Shown here: piece by piece, positions 1-8,024 of the stretch
Position numbering within the stretch: the stretch's first letter is position 1
Layout: every line of letters starts with the position of its first letter
From: Actinomycetota bacterium
Lineage (GTDB): Bacteria > Actinomycetota > Actinomycetes > Nanopelagicales > Nanopelagicaceae
DNA length: 15,284 nucleotides
Reading direction: 5' to 3'
NCBI GenBank assembly: GCA_009698045.1
Contig: WLRE01000021.1
Span: 1 to 15,284 of the forward strand
Made by a program: the position numbers and the translations under genes
Notes under the pieces: model-generated
Told to the model about the DNA's origin: nothing
The model's input: only the letters and a program-made list of their open reading frames with translations
Databases searched by the model: none

Positions 1-92
1 TATGCGAAGGAGCGATGGGTCAGAGCTAGTTCGAGCAACTCGTCATTAACTAAGGTGCCTAGCGCCTCTGTTAATTTTGAGTAGTTAGACAG
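1..92 (-). CDS. rnc: Ribonuclease III, N-terminal fragment (runs off window)
   Basis: Double-strand-specific endoribonuclease that processes rRNA precursors. Only about 30 N-terminal residues are inside the window; they read SDLSNYSKLTEALG... and reach the family-typical ALTHRSFAY segment at the edge. The catalytic and RNA-binding domains lie outside. The gene follows rpmF directly, the usual actinobacterial order. No ATG, GTG or TTG exists in this frame between the rpmF coding region and the conserved N-terminus. The best start is a CTG at 92-90, six bases after a GAGG Shine-Dalgarno that lies in the last codons of rpmF. Product identity is confident; the exact start is tentative. Confidence 0.85.
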   Translation of the reverse strand, partial: MSNYSKLTEALGTLVNDELLELALTHRSFA

Positions 93-93
93 A

Positions 94-267
94 TCAGACC
101 TCGAGAACCTGACGACGGTTATAGGTACCGCAGGTTGGGCATGCTGTGTGTTGCAACTTTGGTTGTTGGCACTGATCGCAGGCTGAGATTGGAGGAACTG
201 TTGTCTTCCAAGCCGAACGGCGATGGCGGGTGCGGGAACGGGACATCTTTCGCTTTGGGACTGGCAT
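94..267 (-). CDS. rpmF: 50S ribosomal protein L32 (zinc-ribbon form)
   Basis: Component of the large ribosomal subunit. The 57-residue product begins MPVPKRKMSRSRTRHRRSAW, the standard L32 N-terminus, and has two CxxC pairs (Cys30/Cys33 and Cys43/Cys46) that form the zinc site of the C+ type. The length is normal for the family. The ATG at 267-265 is preceded by a GGGGA Shine-Dalgarno. It sits between the yceD-type gene (93 bases upstream) and rnc (immediately downstream), an arrangement common in Actinobacteria. The rnc ribosome binding site lies inside its last codons, suggesting translational coupling. Confidence 0.97.
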   Translation of the reverse strand: MPVPKRKMSRSRTRHRRSAWKTTVPPISACDQCQQPKLQHTACPTCGTYNRRQVLEV

Positions 268-360
268 GAGATCCCCTTCTTTAGAGTTGGTGCAGGTTCT
301 TTACTCTGCTTAACGTGAAGGCAGAAGTATCTCTCAAATCCCGCCTGAAGTAAAAACGGG

Positions 361-972
361 CTATTTATCGCTCTCAGGTTCGGGCAGGTCTAAACCCTGC
401 AGCCCGGCCCAGCGAATATCAATGACCGCATGGACGTGGTCGCTTGGGAGGTCGCGCCACTTCTCGCCGCACTCTGGGCAGAGCCCGGAACAGTTCGGGG
501 CGCAGAGCGGGTTGAGGGGAAGGTTGAGAATAATGGCATCGCGGATGGGGCCTTCCAGATCAATGTCATCGCCATCCATCTGGCGAACTTCTAGCTCATC
601 ATCTAACTCTTCATCCTCTTCTTGCTTCTTCGCCTTTGCGCGTTCCGACATCTTCTTCTCACGCTTGCGAATAAGGCGAGGGTCTTCGGCATATTCATAG
701 AGTTCAATGAAATCTTCATCGATTTCAATTTCCAGCGGATCTAAGCACCGTGTGCACTCACCCGAGGCAACCGAGCGAACATTGGCGGTCGCAAGTACTC
801 CTTCTGCAACTGATTCAATCTTGAGTTCAATATCAATAGGTTCATCTTTGGCGATCGACAAGATATCAAATCCCATAGGTTCATGATCTTCAATGGGAAC
901 AAAAAATTCGCGCATCTCCCCTGCTCGTCTGGGCAGGTCATGCGTACTAAAAAGATATGGGGAACGGCTCAT
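361..972 (-). CDS. YceD/DUF177 family protein (large rRNA subunit accumulation protein)
   Basis: A 203-residue protein of the DUF177/YceD family, which is genetically linked to L32 and to 23S rRNA accumulation in bacteria and plants. The N-terminal LPRRAGEM motif is typical of the actinobacterial members. A CTRCL segment lies near residue 75, and the C-terminal part has the cysteine cluster LCAPNCSGLCPECG (Cx3Cx3CxxC), a probable metal-binding knuckle. A lysine-rich segment followed by a very acidic linker (roughly residues 104-140, rich in K, E and D) separates the two halves and is probably disordered. The gene starts 5 bases after the DivIVA-like gene and lies upstream of rpmF, matching the usual yceD-rpmF pairing. 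The biochemical role is not settled. Confidence 0.88.
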   Translation of the reverse strand: MSRSPYLFSTHDLPRRAGEMREFFVPIEDHEPMGFDILSIAKDEPIDIELKIESVAEGVLATANVRSVASGECTRCLDPLEIEIDEDFIELYEYAEDPRLIRKREKKMSERAKAKKQEEDEELDDELEVRQMDGDDIDLEGPIRDAIILNLPLNPLCAPNCSGLCPECGEKWRDLPSDHVHAVIDIRWAGLQGLDLPEPESDK

Positions 973-977
973 GGATT

Positions 978-1457
978 TTAGCTATCAGCGAGGTCAGAGA
1001 GAGCGTGCTTGGTTTCGGCGCCGCCAAGTTTTTCACGCCCACGGTTTACTACATCGAGCGTTTTGTTGAGAATAACTTCAAGAGTTGCAAGACGCGAATC
1101 AATATAAGCATCAATATCTTCACGACCGGCGCGAGCTTCAGCATCAACCTCATCGAGAATACGTTGTGACTCTTTGCGGGCTGCGGCAACTATCTCAGTC
1201 TGAGCAACCATTGTTGAAACTTCTTCTCGGGCGAGTGCTATTAACTGGTCTGCTGATGCTCGAGCCTCTTCGATGATGATTTCGTGCTGGCGCAAGATTT
1301 CCTGTGCTCGATCTAGATCGGATGGGAAAGAGTTGCGAACCTGATCCAAGAGTTCGAGCATCTCGCCCCGATGCATCACGCAACTAGCAGAGAGCGGAAC
1401 GCCCTTTGCCTCTTTGACCATTGTGATGGCCGCATAAATTCTTTCGATTGCATCCAT
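978..1457 (-). CDS. DivIVA-like coiled-coil protein
   Basis: A 159-residue, strongly helical protein with no signal peptide or membrane segment. A short N-terminal region (MDAIERIYAAITMVKEAKG) is followed by a long heptad-like stretch with many A, E, R and I residues from about residue 35 to 140, which suggests a coiled coil. Actinobacteria typically have a gene annotated as DivIVA-like, cell division initiation or ATP-synthase-B-like at this position between coaD and yceD/rpmF; I assign it by synteny and coiled-coil character. A good AAGGAG Shine-Dalgarno lies 8 bases before the ATG. The gene begins 13 bases after coaD and ends 5 bases before the yceD-type gene, so it is probably part of the same transcript. 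A role in polar growth or division is inferred only. Confidence 0.75.
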   Translation of the reverse strand: MDAIERIYAAITMVKEAKGVPLSASCVMHRGEMLELLDQVRNSFPSDLDRAQEILRQHEIIIEEARASADQLIALAREEVSTMVAQTEIVAAARKESQRILDEVDAEARAGREDIDAYIDSRLATLEVILNKTLDVVNRGREKLGGAETKHALSDLADS

Positions 1458-1470
1458 TGTGATTCTCCTT

Positions 1471-1971
1471 CTACTTCTCTTCCGGAAGCGCTGCGAGCGA
1501 ATCCAGACGAGCCTTCAAACGAACTAGAACAGGTGCAGGAATATAGCTGGAGACATCTCCGCCGTAACTAGCGATTTCTTTAACTAGTGAGGAGGAGAGA
1601 AACGAGTGCGATGGTGAGGTGGACATGAACAGAGTCTCAACATTTTGGAGCTGCAGGTTCATCTGTGACATCTGGAGTTCGTAGTCGAAGTCAGTTACGG
1701 CACGGAGCCCCTTAATAATGGTGTTAATGGAATTGGCTTTGCAGTAATCCACCAAGAGCCCTGACCACGAATCCACTTTTACATTGGGATATTTTGAACT
1801 CACTTCGCGGGCCATCTCCATCCGTTCTTCAACGGTAAAGAGGGTCTTCTTCGTCTTGTTGACCATCACTGCGATAACAACCTCATCGAAGAGCGAGCTT
1901 GCTCGAGCAATGATGTCGAGGTGGCCAAAGGTAATGGGATCAAAGGAGCCCGGGCAGACGACGCGATTCAC
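1471..1971 (-). CDS. coaD: Pantetheine-phosphate adenylyltransferase
   Basis: Transfers AMP from ATP to 4'-phosphopantetheine to give dephospho-CoA, the penultimate step of coenzyme A synthesis in the cytoplasm. The 166-residue product has the nucleotidyltransferase signature GSFDPITFGH (residues 8-17, including TxGH at 14-17), the KGLRAVTDFDYE segment (residues 87-98) and the C-terminal SFLSSSLVKE motif (residues 123-132). The length is standard. The start is GTG at 1971-1969 and overlaps the rsmD stop in a GTGA arrangement. There is no obvious Shine-Dalgarno, so translation is probably coupled to rsmD. Confidence 0.97.
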   Translation of the reverse strand: MNRVVCPGSFDPITFGHLDIIARASSLFDEVVIAVMVNKTKKTLFTVEERMEMAREVSSKYPNVKVDSWSGLLVDYCKANSINTIIKGLRAVTDFDYELQMSQMNLQLQNVETLFMSTSPSHSFLSSSLVKEIASYGGDVSSYIPAPVLVRLKARLDSLAALPEEK

Positions 1972-2543
1972 GGCAAAACGCTAGCAGGTCGGCCACCGTA
2001 GAAGATACTTCCCTGCCCATACGAGCGAATCTTCTCTTGGATAAATGGCGCTGGCCATTGAAAGGGGGCTTTCTTACTGGCGCGCTCAATTGCAATTAAT
2101 CCACGCTCGGAGAGCAGACCATGGGTATCAATCTGTGTGATGAGTTCTTCGATATCTGCATTTTGCACCTCATATGGAGGGTCCATGAAGATGATGTCGA
2201 ACGCAATTTGATGTGGGGCAGATACAAAGCGAAGTGCTGGTGAGTTAATTACCGTGAATTTTCCTTCTGGCATATTTACGATTTCAAAATTCTTTGAAGC
2301 AACGCGAGCAGTTGGTTCGTGTTGCTCGATGGAGTACACGTGCGCTGCACCTCGCGAGAGCGCTTCAACGCCGACCGCTCCTGAACCTGAAAATAAATCC
2401 AGAACATTGAGCCCACTAATACTTCCGAATTCTGATTCGAGCGAAGAGAACAATCCCTCTCGAGCGCGATCAGAAGTGGGTCTGGTTGTATCGGGAGGAG
2501 AGAAGAGAGTCTTACCTTTACTGCTCCCGGCAATGATGCGCAT
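1968..2543 (-). CDS. rsmD: 16S rRNA (guanine(966)-N2)-methyltransferase
   Basis: SAM-dependent methyltransferase that modifies G966 of 16S rRNA during small-subunit assembly. The 191-residue protein starts MRIIAGSSKGKTL, the usual RsmD opening. It has SAM motif I VLDLFSGSGAVGVEA (residues 47-61) and the catalytic DPPY motif (residues 121-124), which is typical of N2-guanine methyltransferases. It lies 17 bases downstream of recG and overlaps coaD by 4 bases. The recG-rsmD-coaD order is widely conserved. The leader between recG and this ATG has no clear Shine-Dalgarno, so coupling to recG translation is likely. Confidence 0.96.
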   Translation of the reverse strand: MRIIAGSSKGKTLFSPPDTTRPTSDRAREGLFSSLESEFGSISGLNVLDLFSGSGAVGVEALSRGAAHVYSIEQHEPTARVASKNFEIVNMPEGKFTVINSPALRFVSAPHQIAFDIIFMDPPYEVQNADIEELITQIDTHGLLSERGLIAIERASKKAPFQWPAPFIQEKIRSYGQGSIFYGGRPASVLP

Positions 2544-2560
2544 GGGCGTACGGTATCGGT

Positions 2561-4777
2561 TTAACCCTTATCCATAAAAGCGGACTGTTCTTCGGCGCGT
2601 AATTCGTTTACCTCTGCTGCCAATCGTGGATGTGTTGCCAGAGTAGGGTCGTGCGCGATTAATGCAATTGCGAGTTCGCGAGCTTTCACGATTAGCTCTT
2701 CATCGCGAAGAACACGTAACAATCTCAATTGCGAGCGAGAACCAGATTGCGCTCTTCCCAAAACATCACCTTCGCGCCGTTGATCAAGGTCAATCCGAGA
2801 GAGTTCGAAACCATCGAGAGTTCTTGAGACTGCAAGTAGGCGCTCCATCGCTGGCGAATCCTGCGGCGCGCTCGTCACCAAGAGACATAATCCCGGCACC
2901 GAACCTCGCCCTACTCGTCCACGCAACTGATGGAGCTGAGAGACGCCAAATCTGTCCGCATCCATGATTACCATCGTTGATGCATTGGGTACATCCACAC
3001 CGACTTCAATTACTGTGGTGGAGACAAGCACATCTAATTGATGTGTAGAAAAAGCTCTCATGGTTTCTTCTTTTAATTCAGCGCTCTGCTTTCCATGCAG
3101 TGGCGCAATCTTGAGCCCGTGTAGCGCACCAGTAGCTAATTCGGGAGCTAGCTCTTCTACCGATGCCATATCTGCGCCATCTAAGTTCTCTTCAGCAAAG
3201 CTTTCACCCAGAAGGGTGGCCATTTCGCGATCGCGTTGGGTGATAGCAGATTTAGTTTCCTCTTTATCAGGAGCGGTGATTCGCGGAGCAACGATGTAAG
3301 CCTGGTGGCCCTTCGCTATCTCCTCTCTTATGCGAGTCCATGCACGGGTCAGGTAATGCGGTTTCTCTAATGTAGGAATTACATGTGTGGCAATTGGTGA
3401 ACGTCCGCTCGGTAATTGGCGGAGTGTAGATACATCTAAATCGCCGAAGATGGTCATGGCGACAGTTCGTGGAATAGGAGTTGCAGTCATCACGAGCACG
3501 TGAGGTGGCAAGGTCGCTTTACTGCGAAGTGAGTCGCGTTGTTCCACGCCAAATCGATGTTGCTCGTCAACCACGACTAAACCTAGATCTTTGAAATCCA
3601 CTCCCTGGCTCAAAAGTGCATGTGTGCCAATCACAATCCCGGCATCCCCCGAAGCAATGCGGGTTAATGTTTCGCGCTTTGCCGCAGCGCTCATTGAGCC
3701 GGTTAAGAGCGCTACCTGAGTTCCGTGATCACTTGCTCCGAGAGTCCCCGCCTCTGCTAGAGGGCCAAGTAATTTTGAAATCGTGGCGAAATGTTGTTGG
3801 GCGAGAACTTCAGTTGGAGCAAGGAGCGCGGCCTGACCGCCAGAATCGACAACTGCCAACATCGCGCGCAGCGCAACCACGGTCTTTCCGGAACCTACTT
3901 CTCCTTGTAACAAGCGATGCATTGGATGGGGCTGCGCTAAATCATGTTCGATTTCAGCGTTTACTTCTTGCTGGCCATCGGTAAAGGAGAATGGCAAGCG
4001 AGCTTCAAATTCACTAACTATCCCTCCTTCGATAATTGCCCGCGGGGTTGCATTTAGAGCAGCGAGTTCGGCTTTGCGAGTTGCGAGTACTAGTTGCAAG
4101 AGGAGGGCTTCATCAAAGGTTAAGCGTGCGCGAGCCCGCTCTGCATCTTCCAGTGAGGTCGGGCGATGTATGCCTTCGAATGCTCCGGCAAGAGTGGGAT
4201 ATTTAAACTCAGAGATTATGGAATCAGGCAGATAATCCTCGAGTGGATCGAGCGAATCTAGAACAATCTCCATGCACTTGGCCATCTTCCATGATGGAAA
4301 TTTTGCGGTAGAGGGGTAGATCGGGATAAGAACACCGGCAAAGTTTTGCAGCGCACTATCAACATCATCGCCATCAGGGATCAATTCATAATCAGGATGT
4401 GACAATTGTTTCTTGCCTTTATATAGCCCGATTTTTCCTGCGAACATTCCTTGCCTGCCCACTCGTAAATCTTTCTCGCGCCATGCTTGATTAAAGAAAG
4501 TCAGTGAGATGCTCTCTTTACTACCATCGTTGATCACAACTTCTAGAATCTTGCGCCCACCAAAGACCCGCAATTTGCAGGAAGAGATTTCTGCCAAGAC
4601 AGTGGCTTCATCTCCGTCGTGAAGTTCAGAGATATCTGATAGCTCGCCACGGGCCACATACCTGCGAGGGTAATGGCGGAGCAGCTCCTCCACGGTAGTA
4701 ATCCCAAAGCTCTTGGCTAGTGCATCGGCGGTCTTATCCCCGATCACCGACTTAACCGTGGAATCTAGCGTTGCCAT
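2561..4777 (-). CDS. recG: ATP-dependent DNA helicase RecG
   Basis: Superfamily 2 double-strand DNA translocase that remodels stalled replication forks and Holliday junctions. I chose the start MATLDSTVKSVIGDKTADAL, giving 738 residues, because it matches actinobacterial RecG N-termini. The longer open frame back to 4876 adds 33 residues of non-conserved sequence that runs into the rpmB promoter area. The wedge domain occupies about residues 30-190. The helicase core has GEVGSGKT (292-299), the DEQH box (404-407), MTATPIPRT, and QLRGRVGRG (617-625). A long loop between helicase motifs (about residues 505-550) is rich in E, D and A. The gene is divergent from rpmB and heads the recG-rsmD-coaD run. 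A DAK-domain gene that I recall next to recG in Streptomyces is absent. Confidence 0.97.
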   Translation of the reverse strand: MATLDSTVKSVIGDKTADALAKSFGITTVEELLRHYPRRYVARGELSDISELHDGDEATVLAEISSCKLRVFGGRKILEVVINDGSKESISLTFFNQAWREKDLRVGRQGMFAGKIGLYKGKKQLSHPDYELIPDGDDVDSALQNFAGVLIPIYPSTAKFPSWKMAKCMEIVLDSLDPLEDYLPDSIISEFKYPTLAGAFEGIHRPTSLEDAERARARLTFDEALLLQLVLATRKAELAALNATPRAIIEGGIVSEFEARLPFSFTDGQQEVNAEIEHDLAQPHPMHRLLQGEVGSGKTVVALRAMLAVVDSGGQAALLAPTEVLAQQHFATISKLLGPLAEAGTLGASDHGTQVALLTGSMSAAAKRETLTRIASGDAGIVIGTHALLSQGVDFKDLGLVVVDEQHRFGVEQRDSLRSKATLPPHVLVMTATPIPRTVAMTIFGDLDVSTLRQLPSGRSPIATHVIPTLEKPHYLTRAWTRIREEIAKGHQAYIVAPRITAPDKEETKSAITQRDREMATLLGESFAEENLDGADMASVEELAPELATGALHGLKIAPLHGKQSAELKEETMRAFSTHQLDVLVSTTVIEVGVDVPNASTMVIMDADRFGVSQLHQLRGRVGRGSVPGLCLLVTSAPQDSPAMERLLAVSRTLDGFELSRIDLDQRREGDVLGRAQSGSRSQLRLLRVLRDEELIVKARELAIALIAHDPTLATHPRLAAEVNELRAEEQSAFMDKG

Positions 4778-4896
4778 GCCCTCATCTTTCCCGTTCGCGC
4801 CCAGATTTCGGCGCAAGGCCATCGATTCGCCTTTTCCCGCGTGGTCGAGGTAACCTTGCGCTCTCAATCCGTTCACTAGATTTAAGGGAGTACACC

Positions 4897-5082
4897 GTGG
4901 CCTCTAACTGCGATATCTGCGGCAAAGGACCTAGCTTCGGCAATAAGGTCTCCCACTCAATGCGCAAGACCCGTCGTCGCTGGAATCCAAATATCCAGCG
5001 CGTACGCACTCTCATTGGAAGCACCCCTAAGCGTCAGAATGTCTGTTCTTCCTGCTTGAAGGCTGGCAAAGTAACTCGCTAG
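4897..5082 (+). CDS. rpmB: 50S ribosomal protein L28 (zinc-ribbon form)
   Basis: Large-subunit ribosomal protein. The 61-residue product reads ASNCDICGKGPSFGNKVSHS after the initiator. It has the L28 core (SMRKTRRRWNPNIQ) and a C-terminal CSSC; with CDIC near the N-terminus this makes the four-cysteine zinc site of the C+ form. The start is GTG at 4897, six bases after a strong AAGGGAG Shine-Dalgarno (4884-4890). A longer in-frame start upstream is rejected because the family begins at this point. The 119-base gap to divergent recG must hold promoters for both genes, but I could not pick out convincing -35/-10 pairs. It converges on the protease gene with an 18-base gap. Confidence 0.97.
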   Translation: MASNCDICGKGPSFGNKVSHSMRKTRRRWNPNIQRVRTLIGSTPKRQNVCSSCLKAGKVTR

Positions 5083-5100
5083 TTCGCCCGCTTTCGGCTG

Positions 5101-6948
5101 TTACCGCTTTCCTTTTTTCAGCACAATCGTGAAGAAACCTTCGCTAGGCACTCTGCCCTTTGTGGCCTTGGCTGAAGTCTTATAAACGGCCTTAGCTAAT
5201 TTGGGATCGGGATAATTTCCAACGAAATCATAGAAATAGATATTTTTTCCATCCGTACAGGCCGTTGGGTTTATTACGCCTTTCATCTCTCTAATCAACT
5301 TATATTTCTTTCCCGTCTGCAACGAGATGGATTGTTGGGCAAAAGTGTCGCAGAATGAGAATTGGAATACCGGATAAGCCGAGCACGTCGCTGGCCAGCC
5401 CTTCTTCTGCAAGCAGAGATCGGTGTAATCCTTAAGATCTGGATTCTTGCTCTTGAGAATAATGGCCGGAGATTCAACAATTACGCCCGCGGCATCTTTG
5501 ACCCTAATACTCACTTTGTATTCACCAAGTGACTTGGGTGCATAAGTGAACGCTGCAGATGGCGTAATAAGTGGCGCACCTGCATTGTTATAAATAAGTT
5601 CCGAAGGATTAGCAGAGAGCACTGAAGTGCCATTCACTATTAACTCCGAGGAGAGTAAGCGAATTGCAGTTTCTGGCAACTTATATTCAACTCTAATGAC
5701 TGGTAGCGCTGAGGTTGAAGTGGGCGGAATCAATGCAATCTTCTTTGCCGTATCTTCATAGGTCAGATCAGTCGCCGATGTATCCCATCGCGCACTCACT
5801 GCATTAGGTGCGAACTGAGTGGTCATTGTTGTTAATGGTCGAGTAATACTGATAGATGCTCCGATATTTGCTTCAGCTTTCAAGACGGTAACAATGCTGC
5901 CATCAAAGAGCTTCACGCTCTCCCCTGGATCCATGCCCTGGCGACCTTTGTCGAATTTCTCGAGCAGATTGCTCATTGCGCCACTAAAGCCAGAATTTTT
6001 GCTGATATCTTGAAATCCGCTGTAAGTAATCGTAGGCGCTGCGCTCTTATAGCTCTGTGCAACCGAAGGAAGTAAACGCACTTGGACTCCATGAGAAGGT
6101 TGATTGGGGTAATAGGAATTTGTACCAGGAACGGGTACCTCCGTTGCCATCAGCTGTAAATCATCACCAATCGCTGGGCGGTATTCGATGGCATAACCTC
6201 GTTGACCAAGAATCGGAAGATAAGCCAGCTTTATTCCTGGTGCAGTTCCGTACACCGGTACTAAATCGAGAGTCGTGGATGTATCTACATAGGTAATTTG
6301 TGATGAATCTAGTACTCCTAAATTATCTAAATTAAATGCGCTGGTACGTGCAACGGTTGCGCCCGGTGGATTGCCATACACATAGTTGCCCATGAAATCG
6401 GAGTAATCACCGTACTCGATTGCCGCACAAGTGCTCGGCGCATCAGTTGGACTACACACGGCTGTACCGGCATGTGCCAGGCCAAAGTTATGGCCAATTT
6501 CATGCATTAAAGTCTTAAAAGATTCGTTAATGGGGAAATTGAGAAGAACATACTGATTGCCCTGTGCCTGTCCGGCAAATACGACATTGGTGTCACGAGG
6601 CATGTACCCGATAAGAATTGCACCCGCGTAGCCGGTATCGACTTTCAAGGTGGGGTTCAAAAGTTTGGTCATATCCGTAACAGACTTCATGGGATCGCTC
6701 GTTTTCACGCCCGGCAAAATTGAGCGAAGTTCAATCCCGAATTTTCCATTAGTGATAGCCCGGTAGGCGTTATTCAATTTCGAAACCATGAGTTTTACTT
6801 CGCCCTCAGCCAGCGTGATGTCGCCCAAGTTGGTTGAGAGTGGAATGAAATCCAATTGATAAATACCTTGTTTAGCCGCTGCCGATGCCGGTGTCATTAT
6901 CGTGAATGTGAGCCCGAAGGCGATGAGAATTCCGATTATTTTTCTCAT
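5101..6948 (-). CDS. Secreted metzincin-type zinc metalloprotease (gametolysin/M11-like)
   Basis: A 615-residue exported protein. The start MRKIIGILIAFGL was chosen because it opens a classic Sec signal peptide ending ASA-A near residues 22-24, and because an AGGA Shine-Dalgarno lies 8-9 bases upstream. A start 17 codons earlier would run into thiL. The catalytic signature is HEIGHNFGLAH (residues 149-159), the HExxHxxGxxH metzincin zinc site. It is followed by a cysteine pair (near 165 and 174) and by EYGDYSDFMG with Met186, which resembles the Met-turn region of peptidase family M11 and relatives. The C-terminal 400 residues look like beta-rich modules, including an Ig-like segment near 'GEYKVSIRVKDAAG', and a final cysteine-containing domain. 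No membrane anchor or sortase motif is visible. It begins one base after the thiL stop, so the two are probably cotranscribed. The substrate is unknown. Confidence 0.82.
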   Translation of the reverse strand: MRKIIGILIAFGLTFTIMTPASAAAKQGIYQLDFIPLSTNLGDITLAEGEVKLMVSKLNNAYRAITNGKFGIELRSILPGVKTSDPMKSVTDMTKLLNPTLKVDTGYAGAILIGYMPRDTNVVFAGQAQGNQYVLLNFPINESFKTLMHEIGHNFGLAHAGTAVCSPTDAPSTCAAIEYGDYSDFMGNYVYGNPPGATVARTSAFNLDNLGVLDSSQITYVDTSTTLDLVPVYGTAPGIKLAYLPILGQRGYAIEYRPAIGDDLQLMATEVPVPGTNSYYPNQPSHGVQVRLLPSVAQSYKSAAPTITYSGFQDISKNSGFSGAMSNLLEKFDKGRQGMDPGESVKLFDGSIVTVLKAEANIGASISITRPLTTMTTQFAPNAVSARWDTSATDLTYEDTAKKIALIPPTSTSALPVIRVEYKLPETAIRLLSSELIVNGTSVLSANPSELIYNNAGAPLITPSAAFTYAPKSLGEYKVSIRVKDAAGVIVESPAIILKSKNPDLKDYTDLCLQKKGWPATCSAYPVFQFSFCDTFAQQSISLQTGKKYKLIREMKGVINPTACTDGKNIYFYDFVGNYPDPKLAKAVYKTSAKATKGRVPSEGFFTIVLKKGKR

Positions 6949-6949
6949 C

Positions 6950-7903
6950 TTACTTATCCTGAGAAAAATGAGTGAAACCCGTACTCCTGCGAGGACCAAC
7001 TCCGATTACTTCTACGCCACTGCCCGGCACAACTTCCCCAATTACGAATGCGCCGTGGGGGATTTCACTGGAAGTTGTTGCTAGGAAGACATGATCTTCT
7101 CCCCCGGTCAAAACCCAATCCCAAATATCGCACCCCAAGGATTTAGCTTCTCGCTCGAGCTCCGAAAAATAAGGCATCTCGCGCAATTGTGAAGAGTTAA
7201 TTCTCAACCCAACTCCAGCAGAGTTGGAAAGATGATGCGCCTCTGAAAGGAGTCCATCGCTGATATCAATCATGGAATTCACGTGCGCATCTGCAAAACT
7301 CTTTGCCATGGAGTAGTTAACTTCTGGAGACTTGTAGTGCTCGACTATCTCCTTGAACTCCTCGGCTCTGTGAGCGGTGAGTGCAGCGAGGCCTGCTGCT
7401 GATTCTCCAGTCAAGCCAGAGAGAATCACGCGATCTCCTATTTGTGCGCCGCTGCGAAGAATTGGTCGGCGATCTTCTCCAATCGTTCCAAGTGCTGTTA
7501 TGGAGAGCGCGAGCTGCGCGCCAGATGAGAGGTCTCCCCCAACCACAACCGCACCGACTTTATCTGCCTCAGATTTAATTCCTTTTGCCAATTCGCGAAG
7601 TTCTACTACCGTAAAGTCGGCCGGCAACGCTGCAGTGACTAAGAGATAAGTTGGTGCTGCTCCCATTGCAAAAATATCGGCAAGGTTGGCTGCGGTTAAT
7701 TTCGATCCGATGTGGTGTGGGGTAGACCATTCTCGTTTGAAGTGAACACCCTCGACCGCCATATCTGCGCAGGCCACCGTATGCGAATTCGAGATTGGCA
7801 GAACCGCGGCATCGTCGCCGATTCCTACGGGCAGGTGGATGGAGTGAGCGCCAAAGATCTGCGAGAGTTCGGCAATCATCTCGCCTTCTGTGGGTCTACT
7901 CAC
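6950..7903 (-). CDS. thiL: Thiamine-monophosphate kinase
   Basis: Phosphorylates thiamine monophosphate with ATP to give thiamine diphosphate. Family motifs are in order: GIGDDAAVL near the N-terminus, ADMAVEGVHF, NLADIFAMGAAP, GGDLSSG in the centre, DISDGLLSE, and GGEDHVF near the C-terminus (often GGEDYEL elsewhere). With the GTG at 7903-7901 the product is 317 residues, and a GGAGGT Shine-Dalgarno sits just before it. An alternative GTG at 7927 also has a GGAGG nearby and would add 8 residues; I prefer the shorter form because it fits the family N-terminus. The gene is divergent from the Lrp-type gene and is followed after one base by the secreted protease. Confidence 0.95.
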   Translation of the reverse strand: MSRPTEGEMIAELSQIFGAHSIHLPVGIGDDAAVLPISNSHTVACADMAVEGVHFKREWSTPHHIGSKLTAANLADIFAMGAAPTYLLVTAALPADFTVVELRELAKGIKSEADKVGAVVVGGDLSSGAQLALSITALGTIGEDRRPILRSGAQIGDRVILSGLTGESAAGLAALTAHRAEEFKEIVEHYKSPEVNYSMAKSFADAHVNSMIDISDGLLSEAHHLSNSAGVGLRINSSQLREMPYFSELEREAKSLGCDIWDWVLTGGEDHVFLATTSSEIPHGAFVIGEVVPGSGVEVIGVGPRRSTGFTHFSQDK

Positions 7904-8024
7904 CTGTACCTCCGTTCGCAAAATCACTCTTCCTCCCCAACTCTAGAGGCGGTAGCCTTATCTTTAGCAATAAATGCCCGCGCTCAATGTTGCGCCGCTG
8001 GTGTATCTGAGTCAAGGAGTCCCC

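Noticed and set aside
340..360. CCCG...CGGG pair after the yceD-type gene as a terminator
   Set aside because: Only four base pairs with a 13-base loop and no T run on the minus strand; also rpmF is expected to be cotranscribed.
3060..3984. Plus-strand open frames opposite recG and other long genes
   Set aside because: They lie antisense to well-supported genes, lack ribosome binding sites and recognisable domains, and are shadows of coding periodicity.
4778..4876. N-terminal extension of recG by 33 codons
   Set aside because: The added residues do not resemble RecG and overlap the rpmB promoter region; the conserved N-terminus begins MATLDSTVKS at 4777.
5083..5100. Terminator between convergent rpmB and the protease gene
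   Set aside because: Only 3-4 base-pair stems such as CCG-CTTT-CGG can be formed; not enough to call.
6949..6999. Protease start 17 codons upstream of the chosen one
   Set aside because: It overlaps thiL coding sequence and would place extra residues before an otherwise standard signal peptide; the chosen ATG has its own Shine-Dalgarno.
7904..7927. Longer thiL form starting at GTG 7927
   Set aside because: Possible, since a GGAGG lies 4 bases upstream, but the GTG at 7903 has an equally good site and gives an N-terminus closer to the family. Kept as an alternative only.
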